Below, piece after piece: positions 1-7,383 of a DNA stretch of 13,803 nt. Both the position numbers and the translations under genes were made by a program. Within the stretch, counting starts at the first letter, position 1. Every line of letters begins with the position of its first letter. The notes below the pieces were generated by a model. That model searched no databases and was not told where the DNA came from. It worked only from the letters and a program-made list of their open reading frames with translations. Origin of the DNA: JBGTHB01 sp041746415. GTDB lineage: Bacteria; Pseudomonadota; Gammaproteobacteria; Coxiellales; Coxiellaceae. The stretch covers positions 1 through 13,803 of the forward strand of contig JBGTHB010000071.1 in assembly GCA_041746415.1 (NCBI GenBank), written 5' to 3'.

Positions 1-280
1 GATAAAATTCTTTTAAATCTTTTTTAGTGTTGCCTTTTGCTGTTTCGGATAATTCAAGGCTAGCAAAACCATCGTGCTCTTTTTTATCGAATTCAAATTT
101 GTTTTTTTGTGACAGCGGACTTTCAAAAAAATTACGCCACTCAAGGTAAGTTTGATTAATCAACTCTTGTTTAATGGGATGGTGCGATAACACCCCAAAA
201 CCAAAGTCTTCTAATGATTGCGTAAATCGTGCTGCCGCTTGCGGATCCCGATAATCCACCACTGGGATTTGTGCCACCAT
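1..280 (-). CDS. 2-oxoglutarate/Fe(II)-dependent oxygenase (isopenicillin N synthase family), N-terminal fragment
   Basis: Partial gene: 93 codons are visible and the reading frame leaves the window at position 1. The start is the ATG at 280, preceded on the minus strand by GAGAGGT at good distance. The protein begins MVAQIPVVDY, the usual opening of the DIOX_N domain, followed by a helix ending in FGFGVLSHHP and by WRNFFESP, which correspond to the family's 'GFF-x-x-NHG' and 'FF-x-LP' signatures. Near the cut edge GFASLELSETAKGNTKKD and LKEFY match the conserved 'GY..E..KG..DLKEFF' region of bacterial members. The catalytic HxD...H iron site and the 2-oxoglutarate arginine lie beyond the window, so activity cannot be judged. 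Family members oxidise small molecules in the cytoplasm; the substrate cannot be predicted. The gene points away from its neighbour at 560. Confidence 0.85.
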   Translation of the reverse strand, partial: MVAQIPVVDYRDPQAAARFTQSLEDFGFGVLSHHPIKQELINQTYLEWRNFFESPLSQKNKFEFDKKEHDGFASLELSETAKGNTKKDLKEFY

Positions 281-559
281 TACTTACCTCTCTTAATTTA
301 GTTGTCATACACTGCCAAAAGCCGACGGCAAAATAGCATATCTTGGTGTTCATCGGATAGAGTAGCGCACTCAAAACAGTAAAAAAATTATCCAGAGAAC
401 AGTCAGTGGTAATTTATGCGCCAATTTAGGCAGAAGATAACCTAGAAATTAAGCGCTTTTTAACTTTGACTGCTACTCTATTTTTTCAAAAATCACACAG
501 GAGGATCGCATAGCGGACCAAACTCCTGAGGAGCACATCAATCACAACAGAGGTTAAAA
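281..559. other. Divergent intergenic region between the oxygenase and the 221-aa protein
   Basis: 279 bp with no convincing ORF. On the minus side it carries the oxygenase ribosome site next to the ATG at 280. On the plus side TTGACT at 466-471 resembles a -35 box, but no -10 box sits at the right distance, so I do not call a promoter. Purine-rich Shine-Dalgarno-like stretches occur at 499-504, 528-533 and 549-553; only the last is placed to serve the gene at 560. Confidence 0.4.
498..533 (+). repeat. Inverted repeat in the leader of the 221-aa gene
   Basis: CAGGAG at 498-503 and CTCCTG at 523-528 are reverse complements separated by 19 nt, and CTCCTGAGGAG at 523-533 is itself a palindrome around one G. 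The two AGGAG copies could compete for the single CTCCT in RNA. The region sits 27-62 nt upstream of the ATG at 560. It could be leader RNA structure or a DNA-binding site, or chance; stems of 5-6 bp are short. Confidence 0.25.
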
Positions 560-1225
560 ATGCCCCAAAAAAAACCCGACACAGCACCTTTACATCCACG
601 CACAGTCAGTCTCATCAGCCCTAAGCAATTATGGACGCTTTGTGTGACGCTGCACAATCAGCCACATAATGACACGAGCCGGTTTATTTTCAATGCGCTT
701 ACCGCCGATAATCAAAAATTAGGCGCAGCCTTAGAGAAAATGGACTCAACTGCAAACAGGCAGCTTAAGCTGCTCATTAAGACAGAGGCGCTTAGCGATA
801 AAGAAACTTATCTACTGTTTCATGATTTAATTCATCTCAATCAAAGCAATGCAAAGCGCAGCACCAAACGCATTCACTGGATAAGTGAACAAATCAATAA
901 GCTTTTTTGCCACAAAATTCCCGCTAGCATTTTATATGGCGATAAGGAAAATGAAAAAGCAGCGGCGCTTAACATCCCTAGTGCACGCTTGCTGCTAGGG
1001 CCTGAAACTGGGCGCCAACTAAATCAGCTGGTCGATTGCAACACCGTTAATTCTTCAACCCTAACTACCCTTCTTTATGACTTACACCGTTTAGCCCGCG
1101 ACCATTCCGATGCTCGCAGCACCACCATTATGGAAATACGCAGCAAAATTCAACAACTGCATAATGAAAGTTTTAATCCAGCTGCTTTATGTGGCGGTTC
1201 GCTGTCAACGCTAACCTTTGGTTAA
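560..1225 (+). CDS. Hypothetical protein, 221 aa, predicted cytosolic and helical
   Basis: I do not recognise this protein. The ATG at 560 follows CAGAGG at 548-553 with about 6 nt spacing, which supports this start. There is no signal peptide or membrane segment. The sequence is rich in K, N, H, L and S and reads as a series of amphipathic helices, for example around residues 30-75, 80-115 and 170-200, with no visible catalytic motif, Walker box or repeat. The C-terminus ends in a small-residue tail (CGGSLSTLTFG). Codon use looks like that of its neighbours, so it is likely a real gene. The next gene starts 76 nt downstream on the same strand; the gap contains only a weak hairpin, so co-transcription is possible. 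If the host is a Legionella/Coxiella relative, a secreted effector is one possibility, but nothing in the sequence shows that. Confidence 0.7.
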   Translation: MPQKKPDTAPLHPRTVSLISPKQLWTLCVTLHNQPHNDTSRFIFNALTADNQKLGAALEKMDSTANRQLKLLIKTEALSDKETYLLFHDLIHLNQSNAKRSTKRIHWISEQINKLFCHKIPASILYGDKENEKAAALNIPSARLLLGPETGRQLNQLVDCNTVNSSTLTTLLYDLHRLARDHSDARSTTIMEIRSKIQQLHNESFNPAALCGGSLSTLTFG

Positions 1226-1301
1226 CCCGTTTAAGCGCTAGCTTTAAGAAATATTTAATTTTTGTAACGTAAGCTTATTTTAAAAAAACAGGGTGAAAAC
1301 G

Positions 1302-1826
1302 ATGCCTAAAAGCAGTAAACGATTGTGGGTCTTTTTGAGCGGCTTGGTCGTATTACCTGCAGCGCTGGCGAATGATCCGTTGTTGTTAGCACCAGCCATT
1401 CCAAAAACCACAGTGACTACTGAAAGCCAGTGTGAAAGCATTGCCAGTAACGCGTTCAATGCGCTATCCACTTTCGTACTTAGCATCCCTCCCACTATGA
1501 AATACGCTCATATGCAGGATTATTACAGTCGCTATAAAATGGTATTTTCAGGATTAATGATGGTCCCACCCACTAACGCATCCTGCACCAACGGCCAATG
1601 CACCAGCACTTATGTGCCCAGTTGTGCACTAATGAACAGTGCTTACCATAGCCCCCAAGCAGGAACATTGGCTTTAGACGTGATCAACCAAACCCTGAGT
1701 GATTATAACCAAGGTGTTTTTCCTAATGGTAAGTCCAGCACGTATGGAGAAGAAACAAATATTGTTTGTCATTACCAAGCCAGTGATCCGAACAATCAAA
1801 CGTGCAGCATTACAAAGACCAAATAG
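1302..1826 (+). CDS. Secreted or periplasmic six-cysteine protein, 174 aa, unknown function
   Basis: Unrecognised family. A longer form could start at the GTG at 1293, but AGGGTGA at 1290-1296 is a ribosome site correctly spaced for the ATG at 1302, so I use that start. Residues 1-23 form a classical Sec signal peptide: basic MPKSSKR, a hydrophobic stretch WVFLSGLVVLPAALA, and an A-L-A cleavage site before NDP. The mature part has six cysteines (residues 44, 95, 100, 108, 156, 168), an even number that fits three disulfides; C95 and C100 sit in a small C-x4-C loop. It is rich in N, S, T, P and Y with no further membrane span and no lipobox, which suggests a soluble exported protein. It converges with the serB-type gene, the two stop codons being 2 nt apart. 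Confidence 0.7.
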   Translation: MPKSSKRLWVFLSGLVVLPAALANDPLLLAPAIPKTTVTTESQCESIASNAFNALSTFVLSIPPTMKYAHMQDYYSRYKMVFSGLMMVPPTNASCTNGQCTSTYVPSCALMNSAYHSPQAGTLALDVINQTLSDYNQGVFPNGKSSTYGEETNIVCHYQASDPNNQTCSITKTK

Positions 1827-1828
1827 AA

Positions 1829-2587
1829 TTAATCTACCCCTTCTATGTGACCATTTTTCATTAACGCTAAACCTTGTTGGTAGCAGCTAGCATAATGCTT
1901 ATCCAAAGCGGCTGCTTCTTGTTGCGTCAGCAATAATGGTAATACCGCTAACATAGATTGGCACAATACATAAAAATGACTGAGCTTTGCCACATTGCGC
2001 CGATAAACATCACCGCCATAACCGATAAAACGTGTTGCAATATGAGCGGCTTCGACATCATTCATGCCATCGCCAATGTGCACTATGCGTGGATGTTTTT
2101 CCTTGAGTTCGGCAATCACGCGAGCTTTATGTTCAATCAACAATGAATCCGCTTCAAAATCTTTATAGCTGCCATCTTCATTAAAATAAACATTCACCGC
2201 ATACACATTCTGCGATGGAATGAATAAGCGTTTCACAAATGGTTTGATGGCTTGGCGAATGCCGGCTGAAGCCACATACACCGGTTTTTTTAAATGATGC
2301 AAAATCTCAATGGTCTCAATAATATGTTCAGTACGACTAGCATAATATTGTTCGCCCAACCAAAACATTTGTGCACGTGTCGGTTTAACAATATCCAAAC
2401 GTTCACGATACATACTGCTGAACACACCCGTTTCACTCATCGCCACTTCCGTTAAGCGTTGCACTTTATCGAGGTGACCATTTTTTTCGGCGAGCTGATC
2501 AATGCCTTCAATTTGACTTAGCGTGCTATCACAATCAAACACCACCGCATCAATAGATTGCTCAACTTGCCACGGTTGTCGCTGCAT
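1829..2587 (-). CDS. serB: Phosphoserine phosphatase-like HAD-IB hydrolase (SerB type)
   Basis: Predicted to hydrolyse O-phosphoserine to serine, the last step of serine synthesis, in the cytosol. All HAD motifs are visible in 252 aa: motif I FDCDST (nucleophile D18, acid/base D20) followed by the SerB-like Q-I-E-G-I-D; the cap element M50-x6-F56...R63, which in SerB binds the substrate carboxylate; motif II S107 in VYVASAG; K154; and motif III GDGMND (D173, D177). The start ATG at 2587 has AAGGA eight bases upstream. The protein lacks the N-terminal ACT-like region of E. coli SerB and has about 30 extra C-terminal residues. It diverges from the transporter/serA run across 45 bp, which supports a serine role. 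A related HAD-IB phosphatase with another small phosphomonoester as substrate remains possible. Confidence 0.8.
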   Translation of the reverse strand: MQRQPWQVEQSIDAVVFDCDSTLSQIEGIDQLAEKNGHLDKVQRLTEVAMSETGVFSSMYRERLDIVKPTRAQMFWLGEQYYASRTEHIIETIEILHHLKKPVYVASAGIRQAIKPFVKRLFIPSQNVYAVNVYFNEDGSYKDFEADSLLIEHKARVIAELKEKHPRIVHIGDGMNDVEAAHIATRFIGYGGDVYRRNVAKLSHFYVLCQSMLAVLPLLLTQQEAAALDKHYASCYQQGLALMKNGHIEGVD

Positions 2588-2632
2588 TTTTGTTCCTTTT
2601 GAGTTAAGGCTTGTTACGATATACTAATCAAC
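2588..2632. promoter_or_regulatory. Compact divergent promoter, serB-like / transporter-serA
   Basis: Only 45 bp separate the two start codons. On the plus strand TATACT at 2620-2625 is a good -10 box and ends 7 nt before the ATG at 2633, so transcription would start at or next to the start codon; the nearest -35 match, TTGAGT at 2599-2604, gives a short 15-bp spacer. On the minus strand TAGTAT, the same DNA read backwards, could be the -10 for the phosphatase gene, whose AAGGA ribosome site lies close to its ATG. The two promoters would therefore overlap. Confidence 0.45.
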
Positions 2633-3982
2633 ATGAATACACCATCGCAATGGAGTTCGCGAATCGCTTTTGTCTTTGCTGCAGCAGCAGCGGCCATTGG
2701 TTTGGGAAATATTTGGCGCTTTCCTTATTTAGCAGGACAAAATGGTGGTGGCGCATTTGTTTTAATTTATCTTTTATTTGTCGTTGTGCTTGGCATTCCT
2801 TTTATGACATCGGAGGTGGTATTAGGCCGCATTGGTCGTCGCAATCCTATTGGTTCACTCGCACAAGTGGCAAAACTTGCCAAAAAATCACGCCATTGGG
2901 GTATTGTTGGTGGCATTTCTGTATGGGCTGCGTTTTTAATTGTGAGTTATTACGTGGTCATTTCCGGCTGGGTACTCGATTATTTAGTGCGCGCTATTTT
3001 AGGCAAATTTCAACATATCACCGAAGCCCAATCCATTGCGCAATTTAAAGATTTGCAAGCCAACGCCTGGCAAATGATTTTAAGCAGCACATTAGTAGTG
3101 ATAGCCAGCATGGCCACCATTATGGTTGGTATTAAAGCGGGTTTGGAACGCGTGGTAATGATATTGTTTCCTGCGCTATTGGGGCTGATGGTGTTATTGC
3201 TGGGCTATGCCATGACCACAAATTATTTTGGTGATGCCGCCCGCTTTTTATTTACGTTTCATTTTGACAGCATCACACCCAAAATCGTATTAATGGCGCT
3301 AGGCCAAGCGTTTTTTAGTTTAAATATTTCCATGGGTATTATTATTATGTTTAGTGCTTATATGCCAGAACGGGCACCCATTATAAGCAGTGTGATCGCA
3401 GTGATAGCAGCAGATACAGCCATTGCGTTGCTGGCCGGCATGATTATTTTTCCTATTGTATTTGCTACCGGCTTAAAACCTTCTATCGGTCCCAGCTTGA
3501 TTTTTCAAACCTTGCCTATTGCTTTTGGCGCTATGGCTTGGGGTTCATTAATTGGCAGTTTGTTTTTTCTGTTATTATTTTTGGCGGCGTTTACCTCTTC
3601 TATTGCCTTACTTGAAGTACCCGTTGCCTGGCTAGTCGAAAATCATCATTTTTCACGTCCAAAAGCAACCATAACAATAGGCATTTTGTGCTGGATTGTC
3701 AGCTTAGGCACCGTCTTTTCATTCAGTCATGATCACCACTGGGATATTCATGGTATTAATTTTTTTGAAGCCATTGATTTTACCACTTCATCACTTATGC
3801 TGCCCATCAGCGCTTTTTTTATCGCGTTATTCACCGGATGGTGGTTACCCAGCCAACTCATATGCGAAAAATTAGGCTGGCAAGCGAACGGCTTTTGGTT
3901 TAAAAGCTGGCGCTTGACTATACGTTACATTGCGCCCGTTGCTATTTTACTTATTCTTCTAAGCTGTTTTGGGATTTTATAA
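2633..3982 (+). CDS. Neurotransmitter:sodium symporter (NSS/SNF, LeuT-like) family transporter
   Basis: An inner-membrane Na+-coupled amino-acid transporter of 449 aa, the usual size for bacterial NSS proteins. TM1 carries the family signature GLGNIWRFPYLAGQNGGGAF (residues 23-42), including the Na+-site Asn (N26) and the extracellular-gate Arg (R29). E61 in TM2 and ALGQAFFSLNISMG (residues 222-235, TM6) match the LeuT substrate and sodium sites. Eleven to twelve hydrophobic segments are readable. No Shine-Dalgarno precedes the ATG at 2633, while a -10 box ends 7 nt upstream, which suggests a leaderless mRNA. The TAA is followed directly by the ATG of serA (no gap), so the two are almost certainly translated from one transcript. 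Substrate is unproven; small or hydrophobic amino acids are usual, and the link to serA/serB points to serine or a relative. Confidence 0.9.
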   Translation: MNTPSQWSSRIAFVFAAAAAAIGLGNIWRFPYLAGQNGGGAFVLIYLLFVVVLGIPFMTSEVVLGRIGRRNPIGSLAQVAKLAKKSRHWGIVGGISVWAAFLIVSYYVVISGWVLDYLVRAILGKFQHITEAQSIAQFKDLQANAWQMILSSTLVVIASMATIMVGIKAGLERVVMILFPALLGLMVLLLGYAMTTNYFGDAARFLFTFHFDSITPKIVLMALGQAFFSLNISMGIIIMFSAYMPERAPIISSVIAVIAADTAIALLAGMIIFPIVFATGLKPSIGPSLIFQTLPIAFGAMAWGSLIGSLFFLLLFLAAFTSSIALLEVPVAWLVENHHFSRPKATITIGILCWIVSLGTVFSFSHDHHWDIHGINFFEAIDFTTSSLMLPISAFFIALFTGWWLPSQLICEKLGWQANGFWFKSWRLTIRYIAPVAILLILLSCFGIL

Positions 3983-5143
3983 ATGTCATCTGAAATTCAA
4001 ATTTTAAATACCATTGCGCCCATTGGTTTGGCGCGTTTTTCTAACGCCTTCACTCTGAGTGAGAACACCACCCAACCACGCGGCATTTTATTGCGCTCTT
4101 ATCAACTGGACGCAAATAAAATTAAAAAAAGTGTTGAGGTCATCGCTCGCGCTGGCGTCGGTGTGAACAACATCCCCATAAAGTACTGCACGGAACAAGG
4201 CATTCCCGTATTAAACACCCCCGGTGCAAACGCCAATGCAGTTAAAGAATTGGTTTTAACTGGTATGTTAATGGCATCGCGTAATATTACTCACGCCTGG
4301 GATTACGCTAAACAATTGTGTGGTGATGACGACAGCATAGACCAACTTGTGGAAAAAAATAAAAAACAATTTTCTGGTTGTGAGTTATCTGGTAAACGTT
4401 TGGCAGTGATTGGCTTGGGTAACATTGGCTTACGCGTGGCTAACATAGCCGTCGAACTGGGCATGAACGTCATTGGTTATGATGCCGCCATTACAGTAAA
4501 ACATGCGTGGCAATTGTCTTCTCAAGTCGAACAAGCCCATTCGATGGCTGACGCCATTAAACAAGCGGACTTTGTGAGCCTACACATTCCATTAAATGAT
4601 AAAACGCGTCATATAATCAACACAAAATTTTTTTCAATCTTAAAAAAAGGTGCGATTTTATTAAATTTTGCTCGCGCAGAAATCGTGGATAAGAAAGCTT
4701 TGCTTAAAGCACTGAACACTACCCTGCGTTATTACGTTTGTGATTTTCCTTCTGCCGACTATCTGCAACAACCTAACGTGATTTGTCTACCCCATTTAGG
4801 TGCTTCAACAACGGAAGCCGAAGAAAATTGCGCTATGATGGCTGTTGATCAGCTCATGTTGTTTTTGCAGCATGGCGAAATCAAAAATTCGGTTAATTTC
4901 CCAGAGGTCAGCATGCCGCGCACTGAAGGGTTTCGTATCGGATTAGTCAACGCTAATGTGCCTAACATGTTAACCCAAATCGCTGCGGTATTTTCAAAAA
5001 AAAATGTCAACATTATTGATATGATTAACAAGTCGCGTGGCGACATTGCCTACACACTGCTGGATTCAGAAAAACCCATTAACAAAACAACGTTGAGCGA
5101 ACTGCAACACATTCAAGGTATTGTTCGAGTTCGTCAATTTTAG
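3983..5143 (+). CDS. serA: D-3-phosphoglycerate dehydrogenase, short form with C-terminal ACT domain
   Basis: Catalyses NAD-dependent oxidation of 3-phosphoglycerate to 3-phosphohydroxypyruvate, the first step of serine synthesis. Residues 56-90 contain RAGVGVNNIP and NTPGANANAVKE, typical of the substrate domain. The Rossmann motif GLGNIG (144-149) is followed by the NAD-selecting D167 in IGYD. Catalytic R231 lies in LNFARAE and H271 in LPHLGAST. Residues about 317-386 form an ACT domain (VNANVPNML...), the likely site of serine feedback. At 386 aa it lacks the intervening domain of long SerA enzymes. The DFPSADYL segment and the ending GIVRVRQF resemble, from memory, the roughly 388-aa SerA of Firmicutes more than E. 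coli SerA. It starts on the base after the transporter stop codon; GGGA about 8 nt upstream is a modest ribosome site inside that gene. Confidence 0.92.
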   Translation: MSSEIQILNTIAPIGLARFSNAFTLSENTTQPRGILLRSYQLDANKIKKSVEVIARAGVGVNNIPIKYCTEQGIPVLNTPGANANAVKELVLTGMLMASRNITHAWDYAKQLCGDDDSIDQLVEKNKKQFSGCELSGKRLAVIGLGNIGLRVANIAVELGMNVIGYDAAITVKHAWQLSSQVEQAHSMADAIKQADFVSLHIPLNDKTRHIINTKFFSILKKGAILLNFARAEIVDKKALLKALNTTLRYYVCDFPSADYLQQPNVICLPHLGASTTEAEENCAMMAVDQLMLFLQHGEIKNSVNFPEVSMPRTEGFRIGLVNANVPNMLTQIAAVFSKKNVNIIDMINKSRGDIAYTLLDSEKPINKTTLSELQHIQGIVRVRQF

Positions 5144-5153
5144 GGAGGGCGTT

Positions 5154-5378
5154 ATGCACCATGAAATCTCAAAACTGCTCAATAGCGAATTAAACCAAAC
5201 CGAAAAAATCGCCAAGCTGAAACGCATGGCATACGATGCAGCAGAAAAACAAGTTGCGGATCAAGAAAACATGCCCAATATGGCCAACGGTGATCCTGAT
5301 CTAAAAGAGATTGTGGATACGTTAAATGAGCTGAGCGGCAAACACTATAAAATTGCGGATTTTTATCCGCATCACTGA
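5154..5378 (+). CDS. Small helical protein linked to serA, 74 aa, unknown function
   Basis: Unrecognised. An in-frame upstream TTG at 5121 would overlap serA, but the strong ribosome site GGGAGGG at 5143-5149 sets the start at the ATG at 5154. The 74-aa product is very hydrophilic and charged: residues 1-45 read as one or two amphipathic helices (EISKLLNSELNQTEKIAKLK), then NMANGDPDLKEIVDTLNEL forms another, and the end is YPHH. It starts MHH and ends HH, but has no Cys and no metal motif. It has no signal peptide or membrane span. A 10-nt gap from serA and a good ribosome site put it in the same operon. It may be a small partner of an enzyme or transporter here, which is a guess from position only. 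Confidence 0.75.
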   Translation: MHHEISKLLNSELNQTEKIAKLKRMAYDAAEKQVADQENMPNMANGDPDLKEIVDTLNELSGKHYKIADFYPHH

Positions 5379-5423
5379 GCTAACGCCTAGCTCTGCAAAT
5401 AATAATAACTCAAGGAAGAGTAA

Positions 5424-6125
5424 ATGATTGTTAGTTTAAATTTTGTTATTTCATTAGTGGCCTTTTGTTTAGCCATTCGCGCCTATCACAAAGGCAAAGC
5501 ATTATTCATGTTTTCTTTATTTTTATTATTGGTCGGCAGTGCCTCCTTAGTCGGCGGTTGGTATCATTTGATGCTGCAAAATGAAGCAACCAGCTTATCC
5601 ATTATCGCCACAATCAATCATCATCTTCCCCAACTGATACAAATTAACTTTGATCAACTCCAAATACGCTTATGGTATCTTACCGTTGTTATTATTGGTG
5701 GCGCCGAATGCAGTTTCTTTTTCTTATTAAAACCGCTATTAACTGGCAAATTAAAATACCTGGAATATTATTTTTTATGTATGTTGGGCATATTTATGGT
5801 TGCTAACTTGTTAGTGGATCATTACCTGGTGGTGGTTTCATTTCACGTTATTACTCAAACAATATTTATTGTTATCTCATTTTATTGTTATTTCACCAGT
5901 CGTGAAAAACGGTTATTGTGGCTGCCACTTTTGGCTTTTTATAATATTGGCTCCGGACTAGCGCAACAATTAATGAAGCACGGTTACATGCCAACTGGCC
6001 CTTTAAATTACAATGATTGGTATCACCTACTGATCATCATTTTTTTGCTACTCTGTTATTATGTTATGGTCACAAAAAATGTGGCTGTGATCTTAGAGGC
6101 GACAGCACCGCGAGAGGTTGCATAA
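5424..6125 (+). CDS. Multi-spanning membrane protein, 233 aa, unknown function
   Basis: Unrecognised inner-membrane protein. AAGGAAGAG just upstream of the ATG at 5424 supports the start. About seven hydrophobic spans can be read: residues 2-20, 27-49, 85-104, 115-132, 134-158, 163-180 and 198-217. Polar residues in or at the ends of the spans stand out: GGWYH (44-48), E95/C96, D132-H133, H141, and NDWYH (197-201). The repeated W-Y-H at the edges of spans 2 and 7 suggests a shared metal or substrate site. A 7-TM protein with histidines in spans 2 and 7 recalls the CREST hydrolases (ceramidase/PAQR), but the spacing of their S-x3-H and H-x3-H motifs is not met. It is the last gene of the transporter-serA run, 45 nt after the 74-aa gene, and converges with the AAA/DUF4143 gene. 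Confidence 0.75.
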   Translation: MIVSLNFVISLVAFCLAIRAYHKGKALFMFSLFLLLVGSASLVGGWYHLMLQNEATSLSIIATINHHLPQLIQINFDQLQIRLWYLTVVIIGGAECSFFFLLKPLLTGKLKYLEYYFLCMLGIFMVANLLVDHYLVVVSFHVITQTIFIVISFYCYFTSREKRLLWLPLLAFYNIGSGLAQQLMKHGYMPTGPLNYNDWYHLLIIIFLLLCYYVMVTKNVAVILEATAPREVA

Positions 6126-6198
6126 TTACAGAGAAAAATTCGCCTATGGCGTATAGCTTAACTCAATTTCGTGAACTCTAAAACGAACGACTTGGGTT

Positions 6199-7383
6199 TT
6201 AGCCCATTGCCTCAATTTGCTGCATCATCTTAGCAATGTTCTTAAAATTCATGATATGCGTTTGTCCGATTTGGAATTCTTGTTCGCCTGTATAAACTAA
6301 GTAACCAAATGGAGCGCGCTTACCCACCAATTTTTGAAAATAGGTAATGTTACGCAATAAAGAAGTATTGAAGGTTGACGTTGATTTTATTTCAATGGGA
6401 ATTAAATAATCGCGTGTTTTCACTAGCACATCCACTTCATGCCGATGACTGTCACGATAAAAATAAATGGCTATGTCTTTGCCGTTATTGTAGTGATATT
6501 TCAGAATTTCCAAAACCACCATATTTTCAAACAATGCTCCGCGCATTTTGTCATGTTGCATTTGATCGGGCGATTGAATTTGAAGTAAATAGCTAAGTAA
6601 ACCCACATCACAAAAATATAGCTTAGGTGCTTTTATCAAGCGTTTACCAAGATTTTCAAAATAAGGATGGAGTTGAAACGTTAAATATGAAGCTTCTAAA
6701 ACGGATAACCAATTTTTAATGGTGTTTTGAGCCATCCCAATATCATTACTTAGGCTTTCACGATTGATGGTACTGCCAACACGCCCTGCACATAACCGTA
6801 TAAATTGTTGAAAGGTCTGTAGATCTCGAATATTAATCAATTGTCGGATATCGCGCTCAACATACGTTTTGATGTAATTGCGAGAATGCATCATGGGATC
6901 TAAATCATGCTGATAGATGCTAGGAAAAAACCCTTTAAACAAATAATCATTGGCCATGGCATCGACACCATTGTTACTTAATTCCGCTATAGATAAAGGT
7001 AACAACTCTAATAAAGCGGTTCTGCCAGCTAACGATTGGGTGATTGACTGGGTCAAAGGTAATTGATGACTGCCAGCTAGAATAAAAGCGCCTGGGATTC
7101 TATTTTCATCCACCGTTGTTTGTATGTAGGAAAGCAGTTGAGGATAACGTTGAATTTCATCGAAAATCACACCCTTATTTAAATCAACATTGTTGATAAA
7201 TTGGCGAGGATCAGATTGAACCATTTCTCGCACATCCGGATTTTCAAAATTGTAATAACCCCTCTCAGGATAGGATTGTTTAACCAACGTCGTTTTTCCA
7301 GATTGTCTTGGCCCGGTGAGCGTCACCACGGGATATTGTTTTAGCGCCTCATCAAAAGCATGCTGAAGGGTACGCTCAAACAT
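6199..7383 (-). CDS. AAA_14 ATPase with C-terminal DUF4143 (PD-(D/E)xK-like) domain
   Basis: A 394-aa cytosolic P-loop ATPase. The ATG at 7398 is in frame, but the ribosome site GAGGA overlaps it and is well spaced for the ATG at 7383, so I use the latter. Walker A is GPRQSGKT (24-31), Walker B GVIFDE (71-76), followed by a sensor-like LAGSHQ (102-107) and AGRT (119-122), the standard AAA_14 layout. DUF4143 follows with a winged-helix-like segment (about 205-235) and at the C-terminus VDVLV (D318) and PIEIKS (E331, K333), which fit a PD-(D/E)xK fold. Members are common in bacteria and archaea and their function is largely unknown; nuclease or DNA-related roles are suggested from the fold. A perfect inverted repeat covers the promoter and start codon, so autoregulation is likely. 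It stands between the serA run and decayed genes, as expected of an accessory gene. Confidence 0.88.
   Translation of the reverse strand: MFERTLQHAFDEALKQYPVVTLTGPRQSGKTTLVKQSYPERGYYNFENPDVREMVQSDPRQFINNVDLNKGVIFDEIQRYPQLLSYIQTTVDENRIPGAFILAGSHQLPLTQSITQSLAGRTALLELLPLSIAELSNNGVDAMANDYLFKGFFPSIYQHDLDPMMHSRNYIKTYVERDIRQLINIRDLQTFQQFIRLCAGRVGSTINRESLSNDIGMAQNTIKNWLSVLEASYLTFQLHPYFENLGKRLIKAPKLYFCDVGLLSYLLQIQSPDQMQHDKMRGALFENMVVLEILKYHYNNGKDIAIYFYRDSHRHEVDVLVKTRDYLIPIEIKSTSTFNTSLLRNITYFQKLVGKRAPFGYLVYTGEQEFQIGQTHIMNFKNIAKMMQQIEAMG

Noticed and set aside
171..374. 67-aa minus-strand frame at the oxygenase start
   Set aside because: Overlaps the oxygenase N-terminus in another frame and has no family features; the oxygenase frame has signature motifs and a ribosome site.
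1230..1247. Small hairpin AAGC-GCTA-GCTT after the 221-aa gene
   Set aside because: Four-base-pair core with a mismatch; not a credible terminator.
2611..3048. 145-aa plus-strand frame
   Set aside because: Out-of-frame shadow inside the NSS transporter, rich in Cys/Trp/Ser.
3983..5143. Loss of the catalytic Glu in SerA (D259 in DFPSAD)
   Set aside because: The DFP-type segment is usual in the short Firmicute-type SerA enzymes as I remember them, and Arg231 and His271 are present, so the enzyme is probably active.
5424..6125. Assignment of the 7-TM protein to the CREST (ceramidase/PAQR) superfamily
   Set aside because: Histidines are in suggestive spans, but S-x3-H and H-x3-H spacings are absent; kept only as a hypothesis.
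6178..6202. CTAAAAC / GTTTTAG inverted repeat between the convergent membrane protein and AAA genes
   Set aside because: AT-rich 7-bp stem with an 11-nt loop and no T-run; too weak to call a terminator.
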